IMG/VR virus record: IMGVR_UViG_3300048772_000346
Span: 1 to 28,131 of that record
Length of the DNA stretch: 28,131 nucleotides
Source of the DNA: a virus
Reading direction: 5' to 3' (one strand)
Positions 13,587-21,394 of the stretch are shown piece by piece. The notes under the pieces were generated by a model. The model did no database searches. It worked only from the letters and a program-made list of their open reading frames with translations, and had not been told where the DNA came from. Each line of letters starts with the position of its first letter. Position 1 is the stretch's first letter. A program made the position numbers and the translations under genes.

Positions 13587-14321
13587 ATGCCCGCAATCGA
13601 ATTGAAGAAACCCCGCATCATCGTGATCGAAGATCGCGGCAAGCAATACTCGCTCACCCTCGCCCGCATTCTCAAAAAGCAGTGGCTGCGCTACTTCGAA
13701 GGCATCCTCTCCACCAGCGAAAATCAGAACGGCAAGCGCGTGGACAGCTTCGACTCCAGCGCCGCGCGGCTGGCCCTGGTGGAGGAATGCCTGATCGGCG
13801 CCACCGGCTACGCACTCCCGGATGGCAAAACCAGCATCGACCAGGTCGAAGGCTGGAAAGCCCTGCTGCCGCTCTCGCACCGGCTGGGCGTAGCCAACGC
13901 CATCATCTCGGTCTCGGCCAGCGATCCCTCCGACGATGTGCCGATCGCCCTGGGCCAGGAGTCGGTCTACATCGACGCGGTTTGGAGTGCCGGCGACGAT
14001 GGCGCGATGCGCAAGTTCAAAGGCCTGCGCCACAACTTCACGGTTCCCACGGCTGATCAGCAACGGCATTTCTCGCGCGATAGCAGCCGCTCGCGGGTGA
14101 TTGGCGGCTCGCGCAACGGGAAGACGCAATGGCTGGGCGCGCAGGCCACGCTGGCCGATCTCTACGACGAACTGATTGTCAGCGTGGATGGCTACACGGT
14201 GGACGGCGAGACGCCGGACCGCGAGGCCATTGTCGAGTACATGGACACCTACCACAAGGTAGCGGCCGTCGATCAGCTCTTCGCGCCCGCCGCCGCCATG
14301 GTTGACGAGGGCGATGATTGA
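13587..14321 (+). CDS. Probable tail assembly chaperone 1
   Basis: ATG 13587 follows AAGAAGGA with 3-4 bases between and gives 244 aa. The frame upstream is open back to 13299 but would run through the tail tube gene, terminator and repeats. The protein starts MPAIELKKPRIIVIEDRGKQ and has mixed alpha/beta composition with no membrane segment or known enzyme motif. It lies between the tail tube gene and a second small gene in a different frame, before the tape measure gene, which is the standard position of the G/GT-type chaperones that coat the tape measure during assembly. The assignment is mainly by position. Confidence 0.65.
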   Translation: MPAIELKKPRIIVIEDRGKQYSLTLARILKKQWLRYFEGILSTSENQNGKRVDSFDSSAARLALVEECLIGATGYALPDGKTSIDQVEGWKALLPLSHRLGVANAIISVSASDPSDDVPIALGQESVYIDAVWSAGDDGAMRKFKGLRHNFTVPTADQQRHFSRDSSRSRVIGGSRNGKTQWLGAQATLADLYDELIVSVDGYTVDGETPDREAIVEYMDTYHKVAAVDQLFAPAAAMVDEGDD

Positions 14322-14715
14322 TGTCTGGCGCGACACAGAAGGGCTGCGCATGGCCGTCGAAGAGATCTTCGAGGCGGATTTCGTGCGCAGCCGCATCCAC
14401 CGCGAGGCGTCCGGGGCCAGCCCCGAGACGCTCGCGCGGATGGAGCGCCAAATCCCCCTTCGTACCCTCGCCTGGGGCTACTACCGCTTTGGCGAGTACC
14501 TTCTTCACCTGGATGCGCTCCTGCGGGCGGGAATCCCTATCTCGACGGGGAGCCTGGCCGCCGTCGAGGTGGAGGGCCTGCTGGCGGTGCATCGTGGGCG
14601 TGCAGCTTTTGAGAGCCGTCATCCGGCTTGCAGCGCGTGCGGAATGCGCCAGCAGAATCGCTTTGGCCGCGAATGCCCCGGCTGCGGCGCGAAATTCCAG
14701 CAGAAAAAAGGCTGA
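14314..14715 (+). CDS. Probable tail assembly chaperone 2 with C-terminal zinc ribbon
   Basis: This is a 133-aa frame starting at ATG 14314, inside the end of the previous gene (a TTG at 14302 is also in frame). Residues 1-95 are helical (VWRDTEGLRMAVEEIFEADF, WGYYRFGEYLLHLDALL). The C-terminus has four cysteines in two CxxC pairs, C106/C109 and C121/C124, with CPGCGAKF, a zinc ribbon. It is followed 3 bases later by the tape measure gene, so it occupies the place of the lambda T-type extension. It may be expressed alone or as a frameshift fusion. A zinc ribbon is not usual here. Confidence 0.6.
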   Translation: MIDVWRDTEGLRMAVEEIFEADFVRSRIHREASGASPETLARMERQIPLRTLAWGYYRFGEYLLHLDALLRAGIPISTGSLAAVEVEGLLAVHRGRAAFESRHPACSACGMRQQNRFGRECPGCGAKFQQKKG

Positions 14716-14718
14716 CCC

Positions 14719-17700
14719 ATGGCTGTAGAGACCAGCGCCGTCCAGATCGTCGTCAATGTCACCGACGCCAACTCCGGCGCGGTGATCGCGGGCGTCGAGC
14801 AGAACATCTCGAAGCTGGGCGCGGCCGGAACCACCTCTGGCCAGCAGATGCGGCGCGGCATGGAGGAGGCTGGCGCAGGCGCACTCTCGGCGCGGGAGAA
14901 GACGCGCCTGCTCAGCGAGGAGTTCGGCATCCGCATCCCGCGCGCCATGCAGTCGCTGATCGCGCAGAGCACCATTGCCAAATCTGCATTGTCGGTACTG
15001 GGCGGCGCGATGATCGGGCTGGGTACAATCCAGATCGGCGCGATGGTGTTTACAGCCCTGTTTGAGGGGGCCAAAAAACTCTACGAGAAATTCCTCGATG
15101 TAGACGGAGCGCTTCAGAGGTTCAACGATGAAGCCGGAGAGGCAGCTTCAAAGAAATTCTATGAAGATGCTGGCCTCGACCAACTGAACGCTGACCTCCG
15201 GGAAGCAAACCAGCAGCTCGATCAGCTCAATAGACAAAAAGGAATCGCGACCAAATGGGAGGGTACGAGCTGGGGCGAATTTGGATCTATGCTCAAATCG
15301 AGTGTTACCTCTATTGCCACATTCGGAGCTGTCCCCTACAAATACGGTTACGGTGTCGCTGGAGCGAAGGCTCAAAACTATCAGCAGGGAATTCAGGACA
15401 CCGATTCGTTGAAAAATATAGAGAATACCCATAAGAGGACCCTTCAGCAAATTGAAGACAGTAAACTGATCAGCGAAGCGAAGGTGACGGGCATAGCCAA
15501 AGCCCGCGTGGCGCAGGATGCGGAAAACAAAAAGGCGGATGAGGATCAACGATTTGCAAAACAGAGGGCTCAGGCTCTAGCCGAGGTCGCGAATCGGGGA
15601 ATAGATAACACGCGCTGGTACGGAAATCTGAAGCCAGGCGACAAGGGATATAGAGAGGCCGTTGTCGTCTCTTCCGACACAGGAAACGCTGAAAACGCCG
15701 ACGCAAAAGCACACTCTGCGGCCGAGTACCAAGCGCAGCAATTCGAAATCGGAAGGTCGCAAAGCCAGGATCTGGCGCATATGCGTGAGCAGGCTCTGGA
15801 AGCCGGACTGCACGGCAGCGCGCTTTATCACGCGCAGGAAGCGGCTGCGATCCAAGATTTGAAGTTCAAGGATATGGATTCAGTGGCGGCCCGCAACGCC
15901 ATTCATGCAAAATTCCATGCAGAAGAGATGAACCGGCTCCGGGCGGAGCAGGATGAAACCGAGAAGCTGGGCCGCACAGCCGCGATGGCCGGGATGACCG
16001 GCATCCAGAAGACCCAGGCGGAAGGTGCAAATCGCGTTGCGGATATTAACACTGACGCGGATAAAGTGGGCCTCGATCCGGCCGAGCGCGCCAAGCGCAT
16101 CGCCTTCGCCAACCAGGAGACGAATCAGCAGATCGCCGAAGAGCAGCGGACCTTCACCCAGGAGATCAATGCGCTGGCCGATTCCAGCGCTGCGCACCAG
16201 GTGCAGGGCTTTGCGCGGATCCACGCGGAGGCCGCGAAAGAACTCGACGGGCTGCAAAAGAAATTCGATGAAGTCTACGGGCACATGGACCGCTCCACGC
16301 CCGGGGGAGAGGCTCAGTACCAGCAGGGAGTTTCGCAGTTGCACGCCGGCCAGGGGATGATCGCCTCCGGAGAATCCGGCCAGGCGACGGAGCTGGCGCG
16401 CAAGAACGAGCAGGAGACCGAGCAGATTGAGGCCCAGGCCCGCATCAAGTTCTTCGACGCGGAAAAGCAGAAGACGCAGGCGATCAAGACCGAGCTCGAA
16501 GAGCGCCTGCAAAAGTACAAAGAGGAGCAGGTCAACGAAGGACTCTCGCAGGACGATTACAATCGGCGCGTGGTGGCAGCCCAGCTGGAAGCCAATGCGC
16601 AGATGATCCAGGCCGCCACCGAGGCGCGCCAGAAGATGGCTGGGGAGTTCACGCATCTGTTCAGCAGCATGGACCATCCGCTGAAAGCGCTGGCGGAGAT
16701 GGGCGACAAGGCCGCGGGCGAAGCGGCGGCGTCGCTCTGGCAGCGTTTCCAGGGGAAAGGCGCGGCCCCGGCGATGAAAGACATTCCCGCGAATTCACTC
16801 AACTCCGTCATCGGCGGCTTCGGCTTCCATGTAGGCGGCCACAAGCCGGGCGCGGCTCCGGGCCTGGGCGAGCCGGGCAGCGCCGTTCCAGCCAGCGCGC
16901 ATGCACCCGGCTCAGGGGCTGAGAAGACGATTGCGGTCAGCCAGGCCACCATCCACATTGCCAGCGCCACCTTCGCCGGAGGGCCGGCCACGGGTGCGGG
17001 CGCGGCGAGCATGGGCTCCGGAGCTCCCGGCGCAGGATCCGCGCCTGGTGTTTCGTCGCCCGCGTCAGGAAGCTATTCTTCTGCTCCTGGCTCAACTTCC
17101 ACCATCGCGGCCGGCCCGATTTCGGCCAGTTCCAGCGCCCCCGAATACGGCGCTTCTCTGCCCGCTTCCGGCAGCTCCAGCATAGGAACGGGCGTTGGCT
17201 ATGGTTCGACTCCCGCCGCTATCGCCGCCGGTGGTGCGGGCCGGGGCGGCGGCGCGGAAGGGATGGCCAACTTCGCCGCGGGAAGCGGGAGTGCTCCGAT
17301 CAAGGGCACCCCGGTTGGCACGGCCCTCGGAGAGGTGAATGAAGGCATCGGCCTGACCAAGCAACTGAAATCCAGTTGGATGACGGCTGGAACGGCCAAC
17401 TCTCCGTTTTTCCATCCGAAACGCTTCGGCCAGGAGCTCAAGGCCGACTTCAGCCGGCATCCGAAAAACAGTGTGGATGCGGGAACTGGCGCGGTCTCCG
17501 GTGCGGATAAAAACCTTGGCTCCGGCGCTTCCGATGCGGATAAAAACCTTGGCACCGGCGCGGCATCCGATGCGGATAAAAACTCTGGCACCGGCTCAGT
17601 GTCAGGCGATGGCTCTTCCAACTCCATCACTCCGAATGTGTCTTTTGCCAACGGCGTTTCCAGCGACGTGAGCTCTGTGCCGGGGTCGGTAAAACTGGCG

Positions 17701-18453
17701 CAAGGCAACGATTCGACGGTCCAGGGAGCCATGAGCGTCGGACAGGGCGCGGTGGGAATGTACGGGGCCATTGAAGGCGATGGAGGCGCGGGCGGAGCGC
17801 TGAAAGGCGCGGCGGCCGGAGCGGAGATTGGCGCAGCTTTCGGACCCATCGGCATGGCCGTGGGCGCGGCGGCCGGCGCGATTATCGGCGCGATCGGCAT
17901 CGGCGGCCGCGCAAAAGCTCGGGCCTACGATCTGAATACCGTGCGCCCGCGCCTGGCCAACGATCGCGACTCTTATCAGCAGGGCAGCATGGATTATTTG
18001 AGCGCCTACTCCGACGCGCAGAGCCTGCAAACCGAAGCGCAGAAGACCTGCAGCAAGCTGGGCCCCGCCGCTGGCCACTATTACTCCGACACCATCAAGC
18101 CGGAGATCATCGAGGCCGAAGGCAAGCTCACCGCCGAGCAGCGCGCCGGGCGCAGCATGTACACCACGTCGGCCGCGTCCTACGATGTCGGCACCGATTA
18201 CGTCCCGCAGACCGGTTGGAATCTGAACCATGTTGGCGAGCGCATCTTCCCCTCCGACCAAAACGAGCGCATCACGCGGGCTATCGAGGGTGGGGGCAAA
18301 ATGCCGGTCCAGGCCGCGGCGATGGGCGATGTGCACCTGCATGTCCACGCCATCGATTCGAAGGGCGTCGCCGGATTTCTGGACAAGTACAAGCACAATA
18401 TCCGCTCGGCGGTGAATGACAGCTACGCGGAGAATTCGGGAGGCGGCCTCTAA
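14719..18453 (+). CDS. Tail tape measure protein
   Basis: This is a 1244-aa protein, the longest in the window, located after the chaperones as expected. Residues 10-85 start the rod. A hydrophobic segment lies at about 88-115 (LGGAMIGLGTIQIGAMVFTA). Residues 120-690 are long charged coiled-coil regions rich in Gln, Glu and Ala. Residues about 695-960 are a Ser/Gly/Ala/Pro low-complexity stretch. A second hydrophobic Gly/Ala stretch lies at about 1023-1060. The C-terminus has the tape-measure phrase DYVPQTGWNLNHVGERIFPS. It sets tail length and may form a membrane pore at DNA ejection. GC content drops to about 49% at 15061-15480. Confidence 0.85.
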   Translation: MAVETSAVQIVVNVTDANSGAVIAGVEQNISKLGAAGTTSGQQMRRGMEEAGAGALSAREKTRLLSEEFGIRIPRAMQSLIAQSTIAKSALSVLGGAMIGLGTIQIGAMVFTALFEGAKKLYEKFLDVDGALQRFNDEAGEAASKKFYEDAGLDQLNADLREANQQLDQLNRQKGIATKWEGTSWGEFGSMLKSSVTSIATFGAVPYKYGYGVAGAKAQNYQQGIQDTDSLKNIENTHKRTLQQIEDSKLISEAKVTGIAKARVAQDAENKKADEDQRFAKQRAQALAEVANRGIDNTRWYGNLKPGDKGYREAVVVSSDTGNAENADAKAHSAAEYQAQQFEIGRSQSQDLAHMREQALEAGLHGSALYHAQEAAAIQDLKFKDMDSVAARNAIHAKFHAEEMNRLRAEQDETEKLGRTAAMAGMTGIQKTQAEGANRVADINTDADKVGLDPAERAKRIAFANQETNQQIAEEQRTFTQEINALADSSAAHQVQGFARIHAEAAKELDGLQKKFDEVYGHMDRSTPGGEAQYQQGVSQLHAGQGMIASGESGQATELARKNEQETEQIEAQARIKFFDAEKQKTQAIKTELEERLQKYKEEQVNEGLSQDDYNRRVVAAQLEANAQMIQAATEARQKMAGEFTHLFSSMDHPLKALAEMGDKAAGEAAASLWQRFQGKGAAPAMKDIPANSLNSVIGGFGFHVGGHKPGAAPGLGEPGSAVPASAHAPGSGAEKTIAVSQATIHIASATFAGGPATGAGAASMGSGAPGAGSAPGVSSPASGSYSSAPGSTSTIAAGPISASSSAPEYGASLPASGSSSIGTGVGYGSTPAAIAAGGAGRGGGAEGMANFAAGSGSAPIKGTPVGTALGEVNEGIGLTKQLKSSWMTAGTANSPFFHPKRFGQELKADFSRHPKNSVDAGTGAVSGADKNLGSGASDADKNLGTGAASDADKNSGTGSVSGDGSSNSITPNVSFANGVSSDVSSVPGSVKLAQGNDSTVQGAMSVGQGAVGMYGAIEGDGGAGGALKGAAAGAEIGAAFGPIGMAVGAAAGAIIGAIGIGGRAKARAYDLNTVRPRLANDRDSYQQGSMDYLSAYSDAQSLQTEAQKTCSKLGPAAGHYYSDTIKPEIIEAEGKLTAEQRAGRSMYTTSAASYDVGTDYVPQTGWNLNHVGERIFPSDQNERITRAIEGGGKMPVQAAAMGDVHLHVHAIDSKGVAGFLDKYKHNIRSAVNDSYAENSGGGL
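17502..17600 (+). repeat. Three tandem 33-36-base repeats inside tape measure gene
   Basis: Copies start at 17502, 17535 and 17571, each beginning TGCGGATAAAAAC, and encode the peptide unit (D)ADKNxGxGxxS three times in the Ser/Gly-rich part of the tape measure. The repeats are in frame, so copy number changes would alter protein length without breaking it. They are probably a recent duplication. Confidence 0.75.
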
Positions 18454-20132
18454 TGCCAGCATCCGACATCCTGAACCCTACGACCGTGTGGGAAGAGGAC
18501 ATCGAGGACTCGATGACCCCCAACTACGGCTTCACCCGCAAGCGCACCAGCACCAAGCTGAACAAAAAAGCCGTGGGCGGTACGCCCTGGACGCGGGAAA
18601 CGCAGAATACCGGCCACAGCTTCAATTTCAGTTGGCTGGCGCGCACCTGGGCCTGCGTGCAGCGGCTCAAGTGGTACGGAGAACAGTACGAAGACGGATT
18701 CTTCACCATCATCGATTGGGATGGAGGCGGCCGGCAGTATGTGGGCCGGTTCACCACGGAAGTGATCCCGGTCGAGACCGGCAACGGCATGTGGGATGTG
18801 CAGAACGTCACCTTCGAGGAGATCCCGCAGCAGGCGATGCTCGAGTATCCCAGCGACTGGGCGCATGACGCGATCGCGTTCTTCATCACCAACGATTTCA
18901 GCGACCAGAAGCTGGCGACCAGCGGGATCTGGGCCCAGACGGTGCGCGCGGCCGTCGCCGGCGCGCAAGGTACCGAGCATGTGAGCCTGAGCACGGTGGG
19001 CACGGCCTACACCACCATGGACGACACTGGCATCGTGGGCGATTGGGCCTGCTACGAATATCGCGGCTACGGATTCCGGCTCTACATGTTGCAAGGCCCC
19101 GAGTTCGGCAGCGCGGACCTCTATATCGATGATGTGTTCGTCCAGACGCTCAATCTCTATGCGGCCACCGAAAAAGGGCCGCAGATAGTCTACGCGCAGC
19201 CCAGTATGCCGCTCGACATTCACCGCGTGAAAGTGGTCTGCGACGGGGCCAGCTTTTTGCCTCTTCCCGTTGTCAATACAGCTCCGGTGCTGCAAGACCT
19301 CGCCGGCACTCTTTCGGTAGCCCTGGCTTCAGACATTCTCGGTGGCACTCTGGCCATTACCAACGCACTTGGGGCTGTCACCAACCTCACCCTGGGGACG
19401 GCGGGAACCACGGACACCCTGGCGAACCTGGCCGCGACGCTCAATGCCGGCGGCTACGGCATCACGGCCACCGTCACTGGTGGCACCGCGATGACCCTTA
19501 CGGAGGCGCTGCTGGCGAATATCGTCGGTTCGAGTCTGACCGAAAAGACGACTCCGGGGAATGTGTTCGGGACACCCCCGGTTCTAGCGTCCCTCGCGGG
19601 CACCCTTTCGGTTGGCACTGCCAGTGATATTCTGGGCGGCTCTCTGGCCATCACTAATGCTGTGGGCGCCATCAGCAACCTGACCCTGGGAACTTCGGGC
19701 ACCACCGACACTCTGGCGAATCTGGCCGCAACGATCAATGCCAGCGGCTACGGCATCACGGCCACGGTGACCGGCGGCACCGCGATGACCTTCGCGGAAC
19801 CGCTGCTGGCGAATATCGTCGGTTCGAATCTCACCGACACCACGCCCGGCATTGACGGCACGCTTTCGCTGGGCGGTGGCTTGCTGGGTGGAAGCCTGAC
19901 GATCACGGATGCAACCGGCGCAACTCACGCGGTCTCGCTCGGCGCGGCCGGGACCACGGACACCCTCGCCAATCTCGCAACCTATCTGAACGTGACGAAT
20001 GCGGCATGGGGCATCACGGCCACCATCACCGGTGGCACAGCGATGACCTTTGGGGGAACGAACTCGACCTGCAACGTCGTCGGCTCTTGCACCACGGGAG
20101 TGAGCTGGTACGCCTTGGAGGTGATGCGATGA
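18453..20132 (+). CDS. Distal tail protein with carbohydrate-binding-like domain and three FliD-like repeats
   Basis: This is a 559-aa protein starting at TAATG overlap with the tape measure gene. Residues 1-130 are a tail-tip type domain (TVWEEDIEDSMTPNYGFTRK, FFTIIDWDGGGRQYVGRF). Residues about 131-265 look like a beta jelly roll of the carbohydrate-binding kind (YRGYGFRLYMLQGPEFGS, ADLYIDDVFVQTLNLY, LDIHRVKVV). Residues 278-363, 376-462 and 466-546 are three copies of a unit with the pattern GTLSV, ILGGxLAIT, TTDTLANLA, YGITATVTGG, like the flagellin hook IN motif. It probably forms the ring joining tube and hub and also contacts the cell surface. The last two roles are inferred. Confidence 0.7.
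   Translation: MPASDILNPTTVWEEDIEDSMTPNYGFTRKRTSTKLNKKAVGGTPWTRETQNTGHSFNFSWLARTWACVQRLKWYGEQYEDGFFTIIDWDGGGRQYVGRFTTEVIPVETGNGMWDVQNVTFEEIPQQAMLEYPSDWAHDAIAFFITNDFSDQKLATSGIWAQTVRAAVAGAQGTEHVSLSTVGTAYTTMDDTGIVGDWACYEYRGYGFRLYMLQGPEFGSADLYIDDVFVQTLNLYAATEKGPQIVYAQPSMPLDIHRVKVVCDGASFLPLPVVNTAPVLQDLAGTLSVALASDILGGTLAITNALGAVTNLTLGTAGTTDTLANLAATLNAGGYGITATVTGGTAMTLTEALLANIVGSSLTEKTTPGNVFGTPPVLASLAGTLSVGTASDILGGSLAITNAVGAISNLTLGTSGTTDTLANLAATINASGYGITATVTGGTAMTFAEPLLANIVGSNLTDTTPGIDGTLSLGGGLLGGSLTITDATGATHAVSLGAAGTTDTLANLATYLNVTNAAWGITATITGGTAMTFGGTNSTCNVVGSCTTGVSWYALEVMR
19284..20090 (+). repeat. Three tandem domain repeats in distal tail gene
   Basis: Units of about 81-87 codons lie at 19284-19541, 19578-19838 and 19848-20090. 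The first two are strongly similar at DNA level too (for example the shared GCGAATATCGTCGGTTCGA at the ends of units 1 and 2), so the last duplication is recent. The third is more diverged. They encode beta domains with the hook-IN-like pattern. Confidence 0.8.
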
Positions 20133-21394
20133 TTTCGTATCCTCTCCCGCTGCTGGCCACCGGTGGCGCGCGTACCGGCATCGCTCCGGTGAATCTGCTG
20201 GAAGTGCAGACGCTGGCTGGCGATATTCATCTTTGGTCTGACCGCCCAGTCGCCGCGCCTTCGGTGATCCTCGCGGCTCTGGCGAATGGCTTGATGGTCC
20301 CATCGCCACCTTTTCCTGTTCCCGCCGGCCAGGGATTGGCGTGGGCTCTCCCGGCCTCGGTTTCGGTCGGATCAAGCGGAAGTGCGTCGGCCTCGTTCAC
20401 GTCCACCAGCTCCGCTGAACTCACCATTCAAGAACAAGCTGGCAGCGGGATAGCCGGCACCGACTCGGCTTGGGCGATATGGAGCGGTTTTGATTTGCCC
20501 TCTTGGGCAGCGATCCCAGAAACAGAGATTGTCGGCATCTACCCGGTGATCATTGCAAGTCCGTCTCCGTCTCCGTTTCCAGGCGAACTTTACTTAAGCT
20601 GCGGACCTGGCCTCACTCCTTTCGCGTTTGGCGGTTTCCGCACAAACCCCGCGCCTCCAGGAGGTGGTGGGATAGGCCCCGATGCGCTGCCCATGGGTGT
20701 TTCTATTGGCTCCAGCCTCAGCGACCTCGACCGAATGGAAATTGGAGCGAATATCCTCTGCCAGGGAAGGACCCAAGAGCCGGTATGGTCGCTCTCCGTC
20801 TCCGCCGTCGGCTTCGCGATTTACTACAGGATTCCCGGCGCGGGTGGATCCTCCGGCTTTTCAGTCGCATGGTCGTCCTTGACTGGCCCAGTTACGCACG
20901 ATCCCTGGCTGCTGAGCGTGCCGCAGATCAGCTTTCACCGCTCGCTGCAGACCGATACGGGATCCTTCGTCGTGCAGAATCTGAGCGGCGATACTCTCAG
21001 CCGCGACACGGAAAAGCTGTTGCGCGCCTCGGCCTTCGAGGGCGCGCTGTTCGTCTATCGCTTGTGGCAGGCGGATGCGGAAGCGGCCTGGATCGAAGTG
21101 CACGGGACTCTCTCCGTGGACGACGTGGGCGTTGACACCCTCACCTTCAAGGGCACACAACTGCTTAATCCATCGCAGGACGACACGCCGCTGGAGAATT
21201 ATTGCGAAACCTGCCAATTGCAATGGGGTGGAATTCGCTGCGGGGCGTCGGGCTCGACCGAATGCAGCTACAGCTATCAGACCTGCCAGGTCATCGAACG
21301 GATCATGGTGGTGATGAACGATTATGAGAAGAACTACGGCGAGACCCTCGCCAACACCGCTCTGAACGTCACCAATCGCCGGAGGCTGATCTAA
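20129..21394 (+). CDS. Tail hub protein, DUF2163 / phage BR0599-like (lambda gpL-like), with Fe-S type Cys cluster
   Basis: ATG 20129 overlaps the previous stop (ATGA), giving 421 aa. The fold splits. Residues 20-38 have NLLEVQTLAGDIHLWSDR, and the pattern resumes at about 259 with PWLLSVPQISFHRSLQTDTG, then VQNLSGDTLSRDTEKLL, FEGALFVYRLW and a C-terminal cysteine block (C359, C362, C371, C379, C386). That arrangement matches DUF2163-type hub proteins, whose lambda gpL relative binds an iron-sulfur cluster at the tail tip. Between the two parts is about 220 residues of unrelated Ser/Gly/Pro-rich sequence. Family call fair; cluster binding inferred. Confidence 0.7.
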   Translation: MISYPLPLLATGGARTGIAPVNLLEVQTLAGDIHLWSDRPVAAPSVILAALANGLMVPSPPFPVPAGQGLAWALPASVSVGSSGSASASFTSTSSAELTIQEQAGSGIAGTDSAWAIWSGFDLPSWAAIPETEIVGIYPVIIASPSPSPFPGELYLSCGPGLTPFAFGGFRTNPAPPGGGGIGPDALPMGVSIGSSLSDLDRMEIGANILCQGRTQEPVWSLSVSAVGFAIYYRIPGAGGSSGFSVAWSSLTGPVTHDPWLLSVPQISFHRSLQTDTGSFVVQNLSGDTLSRDTEKLLRASAFEGALFVYRLWQADAEAAWIEVHGTLSVDDVGVDTLTFKGTQLLNPSQDDTPLENYCETCQLQWGGIRCGASGSTECSYSYQTCQVIERIMVVMNDYEKNYGETLANTALNVTNRRRLI

